The notes under the pieces: model-generated
What the model saw: the letters and a program-made list of their open reading frames with translations, nothing else
Databases searched by the model: none
Told to the model about the DNA's origin: nothing
Shown here: one piece after another, positions 8,783 through 19,500 of the stretch
How positions within the stretch are numbered: position 1 is the stretch's first letter
Layout: each line of letters starts with the position of its first letter
From: VXYL01 sp965199875
Lineage (GTDB): Bacteria; Pseudomonadota; Gammaproteobacteria; Pseudomonadales; Azotimanducaceae
Length of the DNA: 64,000 nt
Assembly (NCBI GenBank): GCA_965199875.1
Contig: OZ241346.1
Span: 3,906,001-3,970,000, forward strand
Reading direction: 5' to 3'
Program-made: the position numbers and the translations under genes

Positions 8783-9528
8783 ACGACGAACAGCTGTTGC
8801 GCTACAGCCGCCAGATCATGCTGCCGGAGTTCGATGTCGCCGGGCAAGCGGCCCTGCTGGACGCCAAGGCGCTGATCGTCGGCCTCGGCGGCCTGGGATC
8901 GCCAGCGGCGCTGTACCTGGCCGCCGCCGGCGTCGGCCACTTGACGCTGGTGGATCACGACTCGGTGGAGGTTTCCAACCTGCAGCGGCAGATCATTCAC
9001 CAGCAACGCTCGCTGGGGCAGGCCAAAGTGGACTCGGCGGCGGCAAGCATCAAGGCGATAAGCCCAGACACCCAGGTCGACACGGTGGCGGCCAAACTCG
9101 ACGGCGACGGGCTGACGAACGCGGTGAAGAACGCCGACGTGGTGCTCGACGGCACGGACAACTTCGCGGCCCGCTATGCCATCAACGCGGCTTGCGTGGC
9201 AACGCGAACGCCGCTGGTGTCCGGCGCGGCGATTCGCATGGAAGGGCAGGTCTGCGTGTTCGACCCGCGCCTGGAGGATTCGCCCTGCTACCAGTGCCTG
9301 TACGCCGACGCCAGCGACGTGGCGTTGAACTGCGCCGAAAACGGCGTTGCGGCGCCGTTGGTGGGCATTGTCGGCAGCGTGCAGGCGATGGAGGCGATGA
9401 AGCTGATCGCCGGCGTCGGCGAGGCGCTGATCGGCCACGTTCTGTATCTGGACGCCAAGCGCATGGAGTGGCAGAAGCTGAAGCTGCCGAGAAACCGCGA
9501 CTGCGTCGTGTGCGGCGGGCGGCCGTAG
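8779..9528 (+). CDS. moeB: ThiF/MoeB/HesA-family adenylyltransferase
   Basis: This 249-residue E1-like enzyme adenylates the C-terminal glycine of a sulfur carrier protein such as MoaD or ThiS. Motifs seen are the ATP site GLGGLGSPAALYLAAAGVG, the DGTDNFAARY loop, and two zinc Cys pairs (CYQC and CVVC near the C-terminus). The GTG start at 8779 overlaps the prmC stop (GTGA). The position directly after prmC suggests MoeB, but ThiF cannot be excluded because neither moaD nor thiS is in the window. Confidence 0.88.
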   Translation: MNDEQLLRYSRQIMLPEFDVAGQAALLDAKALIVGLGGLGSPAALYLAAAGVGHLTLVDHDSVEVSNLQRQIIHQQRSLGQAKVDSAAASIKAISPDTQVDTVAAKLDGDGLTNAVKNADVVLDGTDNFAARYAINAACVATRTPLVSGAAIRMEGQVCVFDPRLEDSPCYQCLYADASDVALNCAENGVAAPLVGIVGSVQAMEAMKLIAGVGEALIGHVLYLDAKRMEWQKLKLPRNRDCVVCGGRP

Positions 9529-9549
9529 CGACGCCTGGACCGCGACGTC

Positions 9550-10458
9550 CTAGCGACGCCTCGATCTCCACCAGCGCTGCAGCGCCTCGACCGCCTTCGG
9601 CGTCAAGTCCGCACCGGCGACCGCTTCGTAGGTGGCCAGCCCGCCCGGGTTGGCGATGTTGACCTCGAGCACGACGCCGTCGACCAGATCGGCGCTGGCG
9701 AAGCGAACGCCCAGGTCGTCGAGCCTGGCCGCCAAGCGCTCTGTGGCGAGGCGTTCTTCGGCACTCAGCCGGGTTGCCAGCGGCGTGGCGCCGGCGTCCA
9801 GGTTGCCGCGGTGGTCCGCCGGTTGCTTGCGGTAGGCGCCGATCACTTCGCCGGCGGCGAGCAGCACCCGCTTTTCGCGCTCGGCCGCCCCGTCCAAGCA
9901 TTCCTGCAACAGCGCATAGCGTCCATCGCGGGTGAGGTTCTCCAGGATGGCGCTGGTGTTGGTGTCTCCCGGGCGCAGCCGAAACACATCGCGGCCAAAG
10001 CTCGAAGCCGATGGCTTGGCGATCCAGGTGCCGCCCGTGGCGACCACCTCCGCCAGCTGGCGCGGATCGTTGCCAAGGTGGCTGAGCGGCTGCGGCACGT
10101 CCGGGCAGGCGAACAGCAGCGACGCCTTGCCGTGCAGATGGACGAGGGCATCGACGGTGTTGACGAAGCGCCGCTGGCACAGGCTGCGCAACAGCTGCAT
10201 TCGGTCCAGGAAGCTCGCCGCGCTGCCGAAGCCCAAGGGAAAGTAGAGGTCGAAATCGGCAAACGAGCGGCGGCTGCCGAAGAGCGTTTCCGCCACCAGG
10301 CGGTTGTTCTCGACCGCAAGGGACTCGCGGTCGAACAGCGCCACCGTCCAGCCAGCGGAGGCGAACGCCCGCGGCAGCCGCTTGTGGTTGTCGTTCGCCG
10401 GGCGCCGACCGTTTGCGGCAGCACCGGCGCCGGCGACGAAGAAGGCAATGCTCGGCAT
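9550..10458 (-). CDS. GshB-like ATP-grasp enzyme
   Basis: This 302-residue protein has a glutathione-synthetase-type ATP-grasp core: a substrate-binding N-terminal half and a C-terminal Mg-binding ...VVLEVNIANPGGLATYEAVAG, comparable to the EVNVTSPTG region of GshB. GshB joins gamma-glutamylcysteine and glycine. The glycine-rich ATP-grasp loop is divergent (KPSASSFGRDVFRL, where KPLDGMGGxGIFRL would be usual), so another peptide ligase role is possible. The ATG start at 10458 gives MPSIAFFVAG; an in-frame start at 10512 would add an unconserved leader. It is convergent with moeB and divergent from nadA. Confidence 0.75.
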   Translation of the reverse strand: MPSIAFFVAGAGAAANGRRPANDNHKRLPRAFASAGWTVALFDRESLAVENNRLVAETLFGSRRSFADFDLYFPLGFGSAASFLDRMQLLRSLCQRRFVNTVDALVHLHGKASLLFACPDVPQPLSHLGNDPRQLAEVVATGGTWIAKPSASSFGRDVFRLRPGDTNTSAILENLTRDGRYALLQECLDGAAEREKRVLLAAGEVIGAYRKQPADHRGNLDAGATPLATRLSAEERLATERLAARLDDLGVRFASADLVDGVVLEVNIANPGGLATYEAVAGADLTPKAVEALQRWWRSRRR

Positions 10459-10668
10459 GGGTCGGCTCCAGTCTCCGGCATGGGCAGCCAGCGTTCGCTT
10501 GCCCACAGCCACCGGCCATTATCGCCAAGAACGGGAAACCGGCCATCCGTGACCGCCAAATCCCGTTGTCGGCCACATTTCGCGTTCATGTCCGGCAAGC
10601 CGATGTTCCGGTCATCCGTGACCATCACTCCCTGCCGAAGCGCCGCGACGGGGATTATGCGCCAAAGC

Positions 10669-10696
10669 CCGACGCGAAACGCAGCGGGTGTATGAT
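10669..10696 (+). promoter_or_regulatory. Candidate nadA promoter (-10 TATGAT)
   Basis: TATGAT at 10691-10696 is a 5/6 match to the sigma-70 -10 box. A weak CCGACG (10669-10674) lies 16 bases upstream. If it is used, transcription would start close to the second in-frame ATG of nadA (10704), giving an almost leaderless mRNA. This is inference from spacing only. Confidence 0.25.
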
Positions 10697-11732
10697 CGCG
10701 GCCATGCTGCGCGACTACGCCCTGCAACCCCAGGAAGTGCCGGTGCATGTTCCGGCGCTGCCGAGTGCGGCGCGGCGGCATCAGCTGCGCGCCGACATCA
10801 AACGCCTGCTCAAGGATCGGGACGCCGTGCTGGTGGCGCACTACTACGTCGACGGCGACATCCAGGACCTCGCCGACGAAACCGGCGGCTGCGTGGCGGA
10901 TTCGCTGGAGATGGCGCGCTTCGGGCGCGACCATCCGGCGAGCACGCTGATCGTCGCGGGCGTGCGCTTCATGGGCGAGACGGCGAAGATCCTCTCGCCC
11001 GGCAAGCGCGTCTTCATGCCCACGCTGAAGGCCGAGTGTTCCTTGGACCTCGGCTGTCCTCCGGCGGAGTTCCAAGCCTTCTGCGAAGCCAATCCGGAGC
11101 GCACGGTGGTGGTCTACGCCAACACCTCGGTCGCCGTGAAAGCGCTGGCGGACTGGGTGGTGACGTCCAGCGTCGGCTTGCAGATCGTCGAACGCCTGGC
11201 CGACAAGGGCGAGAAGATCATCTGGGCGCCCGACAAGCACCTCGGCGCGTTCATCCGCGCCAAGACCGGCGCGGACATGCTGCTGTGGAGCGGCGCCTGC
11301 GTGGTTCACGAGGAGTTCAAGTTCCAGGCCCTCGAGGGCATCAAGCGCGTCTATCCGGAGGCCGGCGTGCTGGTGCATCCAGAGTCGCCCGCCGCGGTGA
11401 TCGACATGGCCGACCAGGTGGGTTCCACCAGCCAGATCATCCGCGCCGCCCAGGAACTGCCCCACGACACCTTCATCGTCGCCACCGACCGCGGCATCTT
11501 CCACAAGCTGCGGAAGTCGGCACCGGGCAAGCGCTTCATCGAAGCGCCAACGGCCGGCGACGGCGCCACCTGCCGAAGCTGCGCCCACTGCCCGTGGATG
11601 GCCATGAACGAGCTGGAAGCCTTGGCGAGTTCCCTGGAAACCGGTGCCAACGAGATTCTGGTGGACGCGGAAACCGGCGCACGAGCGCTGCGGCCGCTGC
11701 AGCGCATGTTGGACTTCAAGCCAGCCGCGTAG
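10692..11732 (+). CDS. nadA: Quinolinate synthase NadA
   Basis: This 346-residue NadA condenses iminoaspartate with dihydroxyacetone phosphate to quinolinate in de novo NAD synthesis, using a 4Fe-4S cluster. The expected three cluster cysteines are visible in AECSLD, SGACVVHE and the C-terminal CRSCAHCPW segment, together with the repeated HYYVDGDIQDLADETGG-type motifs. The first ATG (10692) lies in a TATGAT that may be a -10 box, so the second ATG (10704, MLRDYALQ) is a real alternative. A scrap of this gene's 3' end recurs at 27999-28058. Confidence 0.95.
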   Translation: MIAAMLRDYALQPQEVPVHVPALPSAARRHQLRADIKRLLKDRDAVLVAHYYVDGDIQDLADETGGCVADSLEMARFGRDHPASTLIVAGVRFMGETAKILSPGKRVFMPTLKAECSLDLGCPPAEFQAFCEANPERTVVVYANTSVAVKALADWVVTSSVGLQIVERLADKGEKIIWAPDKHLGAFIRAKTGADMLLWSGACVVHEEFKFQALEGIKRVYPEAGVLVHPESPAAVIDMADQVGSTSQIIRAAQELPHDTFIVATDRGIFHKLRKSAPGKRFIEAPTAGDGATCRSCAHCPWMAMNELEALASSLETGANEILVDAETGARALRPLQRMLDFKPAA

Positions 11733-11820
11733 ATGCGCCTGCGGCATGCGGGCGTTGGCGTGGATCCGGTTTCGACCTATCGAAGCCGCGACTCTTGGAT
11801 CTTCGGCGCAGCGCGGCAGT

Positions 11821-13392
11821 TCACTCCAGAAACTGCCCGGCGACGATGCCCGACGCGCCTTGTTCGCGGTCGCGTTCCAAGGCGCCCTTGGGTGCCAGGT
11901 CGAGGCCTTCGAGCCCAGGATGGTCCGGCGCGTACTTGCGCACCCGGAACAGCATGTTCGCCCACACCCAACGGTTGCGGTGGCGCCTCATCGGCACTGG
12001 ATCGCCTTGTGCCAGCGCCCTGTTCGTGTCCAAGGGATTGACGTACTGCCAGACCGTCTCGCCGGCCGGCGTCACCTCGAACATCGTGCCCTGCAGGCCG
12101 GCCAGCACCAGCGTGTTGCCGTTGGCGAGGCGCTGGGCGCTCGACGTGCGCTGGGAGAAGAAGCTCGCCGGCGGATCGCCGACGTACTCCCACACCGGCC
12201 GCGCCGGGGCGAACGGTTGGCCGCGCGCCGGCGTCGCCGGCTTGCCGTCCGCCACGGGATACTCGAACTCCACCACCGTCGAGTGGTTTCTCTCGAAGCC
12301 TTCGAACTCGTCGCCGTTGTTGAACACCAGAATGTTGCCGGCCCCCGGCAGGCCGGGCGGGATCCAGTGCGCGCTGTGCGGCTAGAACAGCTGCTGCTCG
12401 GCGGTCGTGCCGGCGCGGTGGGCGCGGGGATTGCCCCAGCGGTACAGCAGATCGCCGCCGCGCCCGCTGCGGCCGCCCTTGCCGGTCGCGGCCTCTTCCT
12501 GCGTGGCGCTGTGGTCCAGCACCCAGACCTCGCTGAAGTTCCGCGCCGAGATCAGCAGCTGGTCTAGGTCCGCGTGGTAGTCCAGGGCGTTGGCATGCAG
12601 CCAGTCCGTGCGGTCGGCCTGCTTGTCCGTTCGGAAGAGTTCGGCCAAGGCGTAGTTCAGATCCACCCGTTCCGGATGCGCCGCCACGTCGCCGTAGTTC
12701 TCCTTCGTCGGGTCGAAGTCCTGGATCAGGTGATCCCACACGGACCACCGCCAGACGATCTCGCCGCCGACCGGGTAGGAGGGGCGCACCTCCACCAGCT
12801 CGTCGTGGGTGAGGCCAAGGTCTGGATCGACGAACTGGGGATTGGCGCCGGCGGCGATCGCCTCGGCGGCGGAGCGGTTGCGCGTCAGCAGCAGCAGCAC
12901 GTTGCCGTTCGGCAGCTTCAGGTAGTCGTGGTGCATGGGCTGCGACGGCTCGTACTCCCACACCGGCTTGCCCTGCGGATCCATCTCGTACAGGTACCCC
13001 GCCTGAGTGCCCACCACGTTGCCGTTCGGCAGCAGCTTGGCGTTGACCAGGGCGTGTTCCCATTGATGCGCCACCTGCCCGGCGTTGTCGATGAGGAAGG
13101 TGCCCGCGGAACCGTTCGTGAACAGGACGAACCCGCTCGAGACCCCCGGCTTGTCGACGACCAGGCCGAGCGGCGTTTCCATCAGCGTCGGCGGGCCTCC
13201 TGCCGTTCCGAGGCGCTGTTCGTGTTGCGCTGCCACGGCGCCGACCGGCAGCGGCCAGTCCAGCGCCTCGGTCCGTTCGGCGCCGGGCGCCTCCCCCGCC
13301 AAGGCCCACTCCGCGACGCCGACCAGCGCAATGGCGAGCGTTCCAAAGCGCCGTACCGGAGACTTCACATTCCCAAGAAGCCAAAGGCGCAT
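11821..13392 (-). pseudogene. Arylsulfotransferase-like gene interrupted by in-frame TAG
   Basis: A 336-codon 5' part (signal peptide, then FVLFTNGSAGTFLIDNAG, KLPNGNVLLLLTRN and WLHANALDYH) and a 3' part of about 185 codons lie in the same frame, separated only by TAG at 12382-12384. Together they make one protein of about 520 residues resembling secreted arylsulfotransferase (ASST)-type six-bladed propellers. The continuation right after the TAG (HWIPPGLPGAGNILVFNNG) is the conserved blade that should follow, so nothing is missing apart from one residue. The simplest reading is a recent nonsense mutation. Read-through of the amber codon or a base-call error are alternatives. It is convergent with nadA. 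Confidence 0.75.
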
Positions 13393-13551
13393 GGTTATGT
13401 CCTAAAGTTGTCGTACCGCTTATGATTGTGCCACACAGAGCGCTGCGGGCTTGGCTGGCAAATGGCGATAGAGTGGATAAGGGCGGATGGTGTTTGTCCC
13501 AGTGAAGTGAGCCCCCCTCCCCCTATGTCGGGGGCCAAGTTCCGGCCCGGC

Positions 13552-16500
13552 ATGGCGGCGATTAGTCGGTTCCTCGCGCACGGGCTCTTGGCGCTGGCGG
13601 CGCTGTTCGCCGGCGCACCGGCGTTGGCGCAGTCGGCCGCCATCACCGCCTCCAGCCCCGCCACGCTGAACCAGAGCAACCTGCGCGCGGCGACGCTCAC
13701 CGTCACCCTCGCCAGCGCCACCTACACGGCCGCGGCGGCACCCTCCCACTTCACGTTGACCACCACGATACCCGGCCTCGCCGTCCACAGCGCGACGTTC
13801 AACAGCGACAGAAACGTCGCCACCCTGCGCCTGCACTGGGACGGCTCGGACTTCGACGCCGCCGCCACCATCGCCGTCACCGTCGACGCCGCCGCCACGA
13901 CCCACAACGCGGCGCTCACCACCACCAACACGGCGGCGGTCGGCGTGGCGCGCTGGGTCAACGTCTCCGCCAAGACCGTCGCGCTCGCCGAGGGCGGTTC
14001 CGGTGCCTACACGGTCGTGTTGGAAAGCCCGCCCACCGGCAACGTCACGGTCACCGTCACCAGCGACAACGCCGCGGTCACCGTGGGCGGCTCCACCACG
14101 TCCACCACGCTCACCTTCAGCACCACGAACTGGGCCACCGCGCAGTCCGTCTCGTTGGCCGCGGCGGCCGACAACGCGGACACCGTGGACGAGCTGGCGC
14201 TGGTGACCAACGTCGCCACCGGCGGCGGCTACTCGTCGAGCGCCGCGGCGAACCGCACCGTGCGCGTCACGGTCTCCGACGACGACACCAGGACCGGCAC
14301 CGACTACGACGCCGACGACGACCAGCTCATCGAGATCGACAGCCTGGCCAAGCTGAACGCCGTCCGCTGGGACCTGGACGGCGACGGCGCGGCGTCCTCC
14401 GGCAACGCCACGGCCTATGCCGCCGCCTTCCCCGGCGCGGCGGCGGGCATGGGCTGTCCGGACAGCGGCGACGCCGACGCGCTCGGCAATTGCGCGGGCT
14501 ACGAGCTGACCGCGGATTTGGACTTCGACACCGACGGCGACGGCGACGTGGACACGGACGACACCTATGCCAACTGGGATCCCATCGGTGGCACGTACAC
14601 CGCGGTCCTCGACGGCAATGGGTACGTCCTCTCCAACCTGACGATCCAACGCAGCGGCCAGATCGGGCTGTTCGACACGCTGGGCAGCGGCGGCGTGATC
14701 CGCGGCCTGGGCGTGGCGGACGCCAGTGTGCGCGGCACCGGCCAATTAGGCGACATCGTCGGCATCGGCATCCTGGCGGGCGAGATCCAGACCGGCAGCA
14801 GGATAGTCGCCAGCTACACCGGCGGCGCCGTTGCCGCCACCAACACTCGCGTAGTCAGAGTCGGCGGCCTGGCAGGTGCCGGCGACAACGCTGTCGTCCT
14901 CGCCAGCTACTCCGCGGCCGCTGTCTCCAGCGGGCCCGGGGGCAACAACCAACGCGCGGGAGGGTTGTGGGGGGCGGTCACCGGCGGCGCGATCAGGGCG
15001 AGCTACGCGGTTGGCGCGGTCACTGAAGGGGCCTCCGGCCACCGTGTCGGCGGGCTGGCGGGCACGGCCTTCGGCAGCGGCACGGCGATGCCCGACAGCT
15101 ACTGCGGCACGGCCACCGGGCAAAATAACTGCGTCGACTTCCAGACGCTGGGTGCCAGCGTTTCGGTCCCGCGCCAGACCACGGCGGCGCTGCAAGGCCC
15201 CACCAGCGCCACCGGCATCTACGCGTACTGGGACGACTACGACATCGACGACGACGGCCGCATTGATGCGGACGACGACCCTTGGCACTTCGGCCAAGCC
15301 AACCAGTATCCGGTCCTGAAGTGGGGCGACCACTCGCCAACCGCGCAATTCGCGGCGCAGCTGGTCGGGCAGACGGACACCGCGCCGAGCTACGCCGGCA
15401 TCTCGGTGTCCGCCAAGACCTACGCGTTCGGCACGGCGATCCAGCCGTTCCAGATCCCGGCGCCCACCGGCGGCAACGGCACCTACGACTACACGGTGAC
15501 CGGCCTGCCCTACGGCCTCTTCTTCGACGAGGACGGCACCGGGCCCTGCAGGGTGGCGCGCACGGTGTGCGGCACGCCGAGGCCCACGTCAACGACAGTG
15601 GCGACGGTGACCGTGACGGTGGCGGACGCCGACGCCAACGTCGCGGACAGCGACCGCGCCACGCTGACGTTCACGATCACGGTGCAGAGGCCGGCGGTAG
15701 TGGTCTCGCCGGAGCGCTTGGCGCTGACGGAGGGCGGCAGCGGCAGCTACACGGTGGTGCTGGACACGGCGCCCTCGGCGAACGTGACGGTGGCGGTGGC
15801 GAGCGACAACGCGGCCGTCACCGTGGGCACGAGCTCGCTGACGTTCACCACGCAGAACTGGAACACTGCGCAGTCGGTGACCGTGACGGCGGGCGGCGAT
15901 GCCGACGCCGTGGACGAGGCGGCGGCGGTCACCAACACCGCGAGCAGCACCGACACCAGCTACAACGGCCTCTCGGGCGAGGTGCGGGTGGTGGTGGACG
16001 ACGACGAGGCGACGGGCACGGACTACGACGCCGACAACGACGGCCTGATCGAGATCGACTCGCTGGCCAAGCTGAACGCCATCCGCTGGGACTTGAACGG
16101 CAGCGGCGCGTCGTCGAACCCGGGCTACACCGCGGCCTTCGCCGGCGCGGCGACGGGAGAGCACATGGGCTGCCCGGACTCGGACGCGGACGCCGACGGC
16201 GACTGCGCCGGCTACGAGCTGACCGCGGACCTGGACTTCGACACCAACGGCGACGGCGCGGTCGACGCCAGCGACGCCTACCCCAACTGGGCGCCCATCG
16301 GCGGCGATTACAACGCCGCCTTCCACGGCAACAACCGCACGATCTCCAACATGACCATGAGGGGCGGCGGCGAACGGGGGCTGTTCTATGGACTGGGAGG
16401 CAGCAGCCGCGTGTCGAACCTGGGCCTGATCGACTTCTCCGTGACGTCGACCAGCGGCCCCAGCGCCCTCTACCGCGGCGTGGGCGCCTTGGCCGGACAC

Positions 16501-19500
16501 GCTGATGGAACCATCGAGGCGGTCTACGTCCGCGGCGGCACGGTGTCGGCGTCCAGCGGCGGCGGCCGCGGCGTCTTGGTGGGCGGCCTCGTGGGGTACC
16601 TCCTCTGGAACGGCGTCATCCGCGCCTGCTACTCGACGGCGGCTGTTTCGGGCTACGGGGTGTTCTCGCCTGCCGTCGGCGGCCTGGTGGGGTATGCGTC
16701 AGCCCCCATCGTCGCCAGCTACGCGGCCGGGAGGGTGCATGTACAAGTCAGCAGCCAAACGGGGAATGCCGGCGGGCTCGTCGGGTGGGCGGTGTCCAAC
16801 CTCTCGGTCTTCACGAACTCCTACGCGCGCGGGCGCATATCCTGGGCCGGGTCCGCCCGTCGGGGCGGCCTATTGGGCCGAAGAAGCCAGTCCGGCAGCG
16901 CCCCCGGCTCCACTTGGGACCGGCAGACGACGGGGCAGGGCGGCGGCCAGACCACCAGCGACCTGCAGGCGCCGACCGGCTACACGGGCATCTACGCCGC
17001 CTGGGACGACCACGACACGAACGGCGACGGCGTGGTGGACGCCGCCGACGACGCCTGGGACTTCGGCAACGGCTACCACTACCCGGTGCTGAAGTACGGC
17101 GGCATGGACACGGCCTCCCAGTACAACGACTACGACGCCGACGATGACGGGCTGATCGACATCGCGACGCTGGCGCAGCTGAACGCGGTGCGCTGGGACC
17201 TCGACGGCGACGGCTCGCCGTCGGCTGGGAACGAGTCCAGCTACTACAGCGGCGCGTTCAACCATCCCGTGTTCAACGCCGACGACACGGGCCTCCCTTG
17301 CCCGACGACCGAGGACGACGCGGACGCCAACGACTGCCGGGGCTACGAGCTCCTGAACGACCTGGACTTCGACACCGACGGCGACGGCAGCACCTGGACG
17401 GAACCCGGCGGCACCCTCACCGGCGACATGAACGACGCCTACGACAACAGCGGCATGGGCTGGGAGCCCATCGGCCCGGCGACGGCCGTCACCGCCGCGA
17501 CGCACTTCAACGCGACGTTCGACGGCAACGGCAAGCTCATCGACAACCTGTTCGTGAACCGCGCGCGGAACCGGTCGGGGCTGTTCGCGGGGCTGGCCGG
17601 CGACGCGGCGGTCGTGGCGCTGGGCCTGCCGGACGCGCGGGTGGAGAGCGGCACGGGCGGCCGGACGGGGGCGCTGGCCGGCGAGAACCGCGGGCATGTT
17701 GGGGCGGTGTGGGCGTCCGGATCGGTGGGCGGCGCGTCCGCGACCGGCGGCCTGGTCGGCGATCTGTCCGGCGGCGGTTCGGTCGTGGCGAGCTATTCGG
17801 CCGCGGCCGTGGCCTGCGCCGGCACGAACAGTTCCGGGGCCGGTCTGGTGGGCGACCGAACCGGCGCCGGCTCGTCCATCGCGGCGAGCTACTCGACGGG
17901 GACGGTGACCGGCGCGACCTGCGCGAGCACGGCCGCCTTCGCGCTGGGCAGCGCCGGCACGGTGGCGGCGAGCTACTGGGACACGACCTTGAGCCAGATC
18001 GCCGACGACACGGAAAACCCGCCGCAGCCGCCGGAGGGCAGGACGACGGCGATTCTGCAGGCGCCGACGAGCTACGACACGGTCGCCAGCGGCGAGGCCC
18101 TCTACGCGGCGTGGGACAACCAGGACGTGGACGGCGACGGCGCGACCGGCGACGGCGACGACGCCGACCCGTGGGACTTCGGGCGGTCGAACCAGCACCC
18201 GATCCTCAAGTACCGCGGCCTGGCGGCGGCGCCGCAGCTGGACGCGCAGCCGGACTCGGCGCCGGACTTCGGCACGGCGACGGTGGCGGACAGGACGTTC
18301 CAGAACGGCCAGCCGATCGCGGCGTTCCAGATTCCGGCGGCGGGCGCCGGCAACGGCGTCCTGCGCTACGCGGCGAACGGGCTGCCGGCCGGCCTGTCGC
18401 TGGGAACGCCGACCTGCGCCGACGCCCGCACGGTGTGCGGTGCGCCGACCGCGGACACCGTGGCGCCGGTCACCGTGACGATCACCGTTTCGGACTCGGA
18501 CTCGACGATGGGTTCGGGCGACCAGGACACGCTGACGTTCACGGTGGAGGTGGTCACGCCGACCGCGGCGATCAGTTCCCCGGCGGCCTTGGCGGAGGCC
18601 GCCTTGAACGGCGCGACGGTGACGGTGGCGCTGACCAACGCCGCGTTCGAGGTCGGCGCGACGGCGGCGAACTTCTCGCTGACGACCAATCCCGGCCTGT
18701 CCGGGCTGTCGGTCGCCTCGGTGGCGACGGTGAGCGCCGGCGACACGTCGGCGACGCTGACGCTGGGCTACTCGGGCGGCAACTTCGACACGGTGCGCAC
18801 GTTCGCCGTGACGGTGGCCGATTCGGCGCACACGCTGGCCGGGGCGCTGACGACGGCGACGGTGAACGTCGTGCCCACGCCGTCGGTGGCGGTGAGCCCG
18901 ACCAGCCTGTCGCTGACGGAAGGCGGCGGCAGCGCAACCTACACGGTGCGCCTGGGCGGCCAGCCGGTCGGCAACGCCGTGGTGGCGGCGACCAGCGACG
19001 ACGCGGCGGTGGCCATCGACACCGACGCCACGCCGCAGACGCGGACGCTCACGTTCACGCCCATGAACTGGAACACCGCGCAGACGGTGACCGTGTCGCC
19101 GGTGGACGACGACACCGCGGACGACGAAGCCGTCGCCATCAACCACGCGACATCGAACTACGGCGGCCCGACCGTGGCGAGCGTCAGCGTGACGGTGGAC
19201 GACGACGAGACGAGCGGCATCGTCGTCGACGCCGACCCGAGCACGGCGACCGTGGTGGATCCCGGCCCGGTGGCGCTGCGCGAGGACGCGATGCATGCGG
19301 ACAACTCGCGGACCTACTCGGTGAAGCTGATGTCCGAGCCGACCGGGACGGTGACGGTGACGGTGACGAGCACCGACCCGGCCGCCGTGACGGTGGACAC
19401 GGCCGCGGCGACCGGCCTGCAGAGCACCTTGACCTTCTCGACGACGAACTGGGACACGGCGCAGACCGTGACCCTCGCCGCGGTGCAGGACACCGACCCG

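Noticed and set aside
10540..10626. Repeated ggycatccgtgac between the GshB-like gene and nadA as an operator
   Set aside because: Two imperfect copies (near 10540 and 10610) with no dyad symmetry; too little to call a regulator site.
12382..12384. Pyrrolysine insertion at the TAG of the arylsulfotransferase-like gene
   Set aside because: No downstream element, no pyl genes in the window, and the enzyme family has no known pyrrolysine members. A nonsense mutation or base error is simpler.
13519..13534. Hairpin ccccc-tatgtc-ggggg over the ATG at 13525 as a regulatory element
   Set aside because: Only five base pairs, in a GC-rich region, and the better signal-peptide start lies downstream at 13552.
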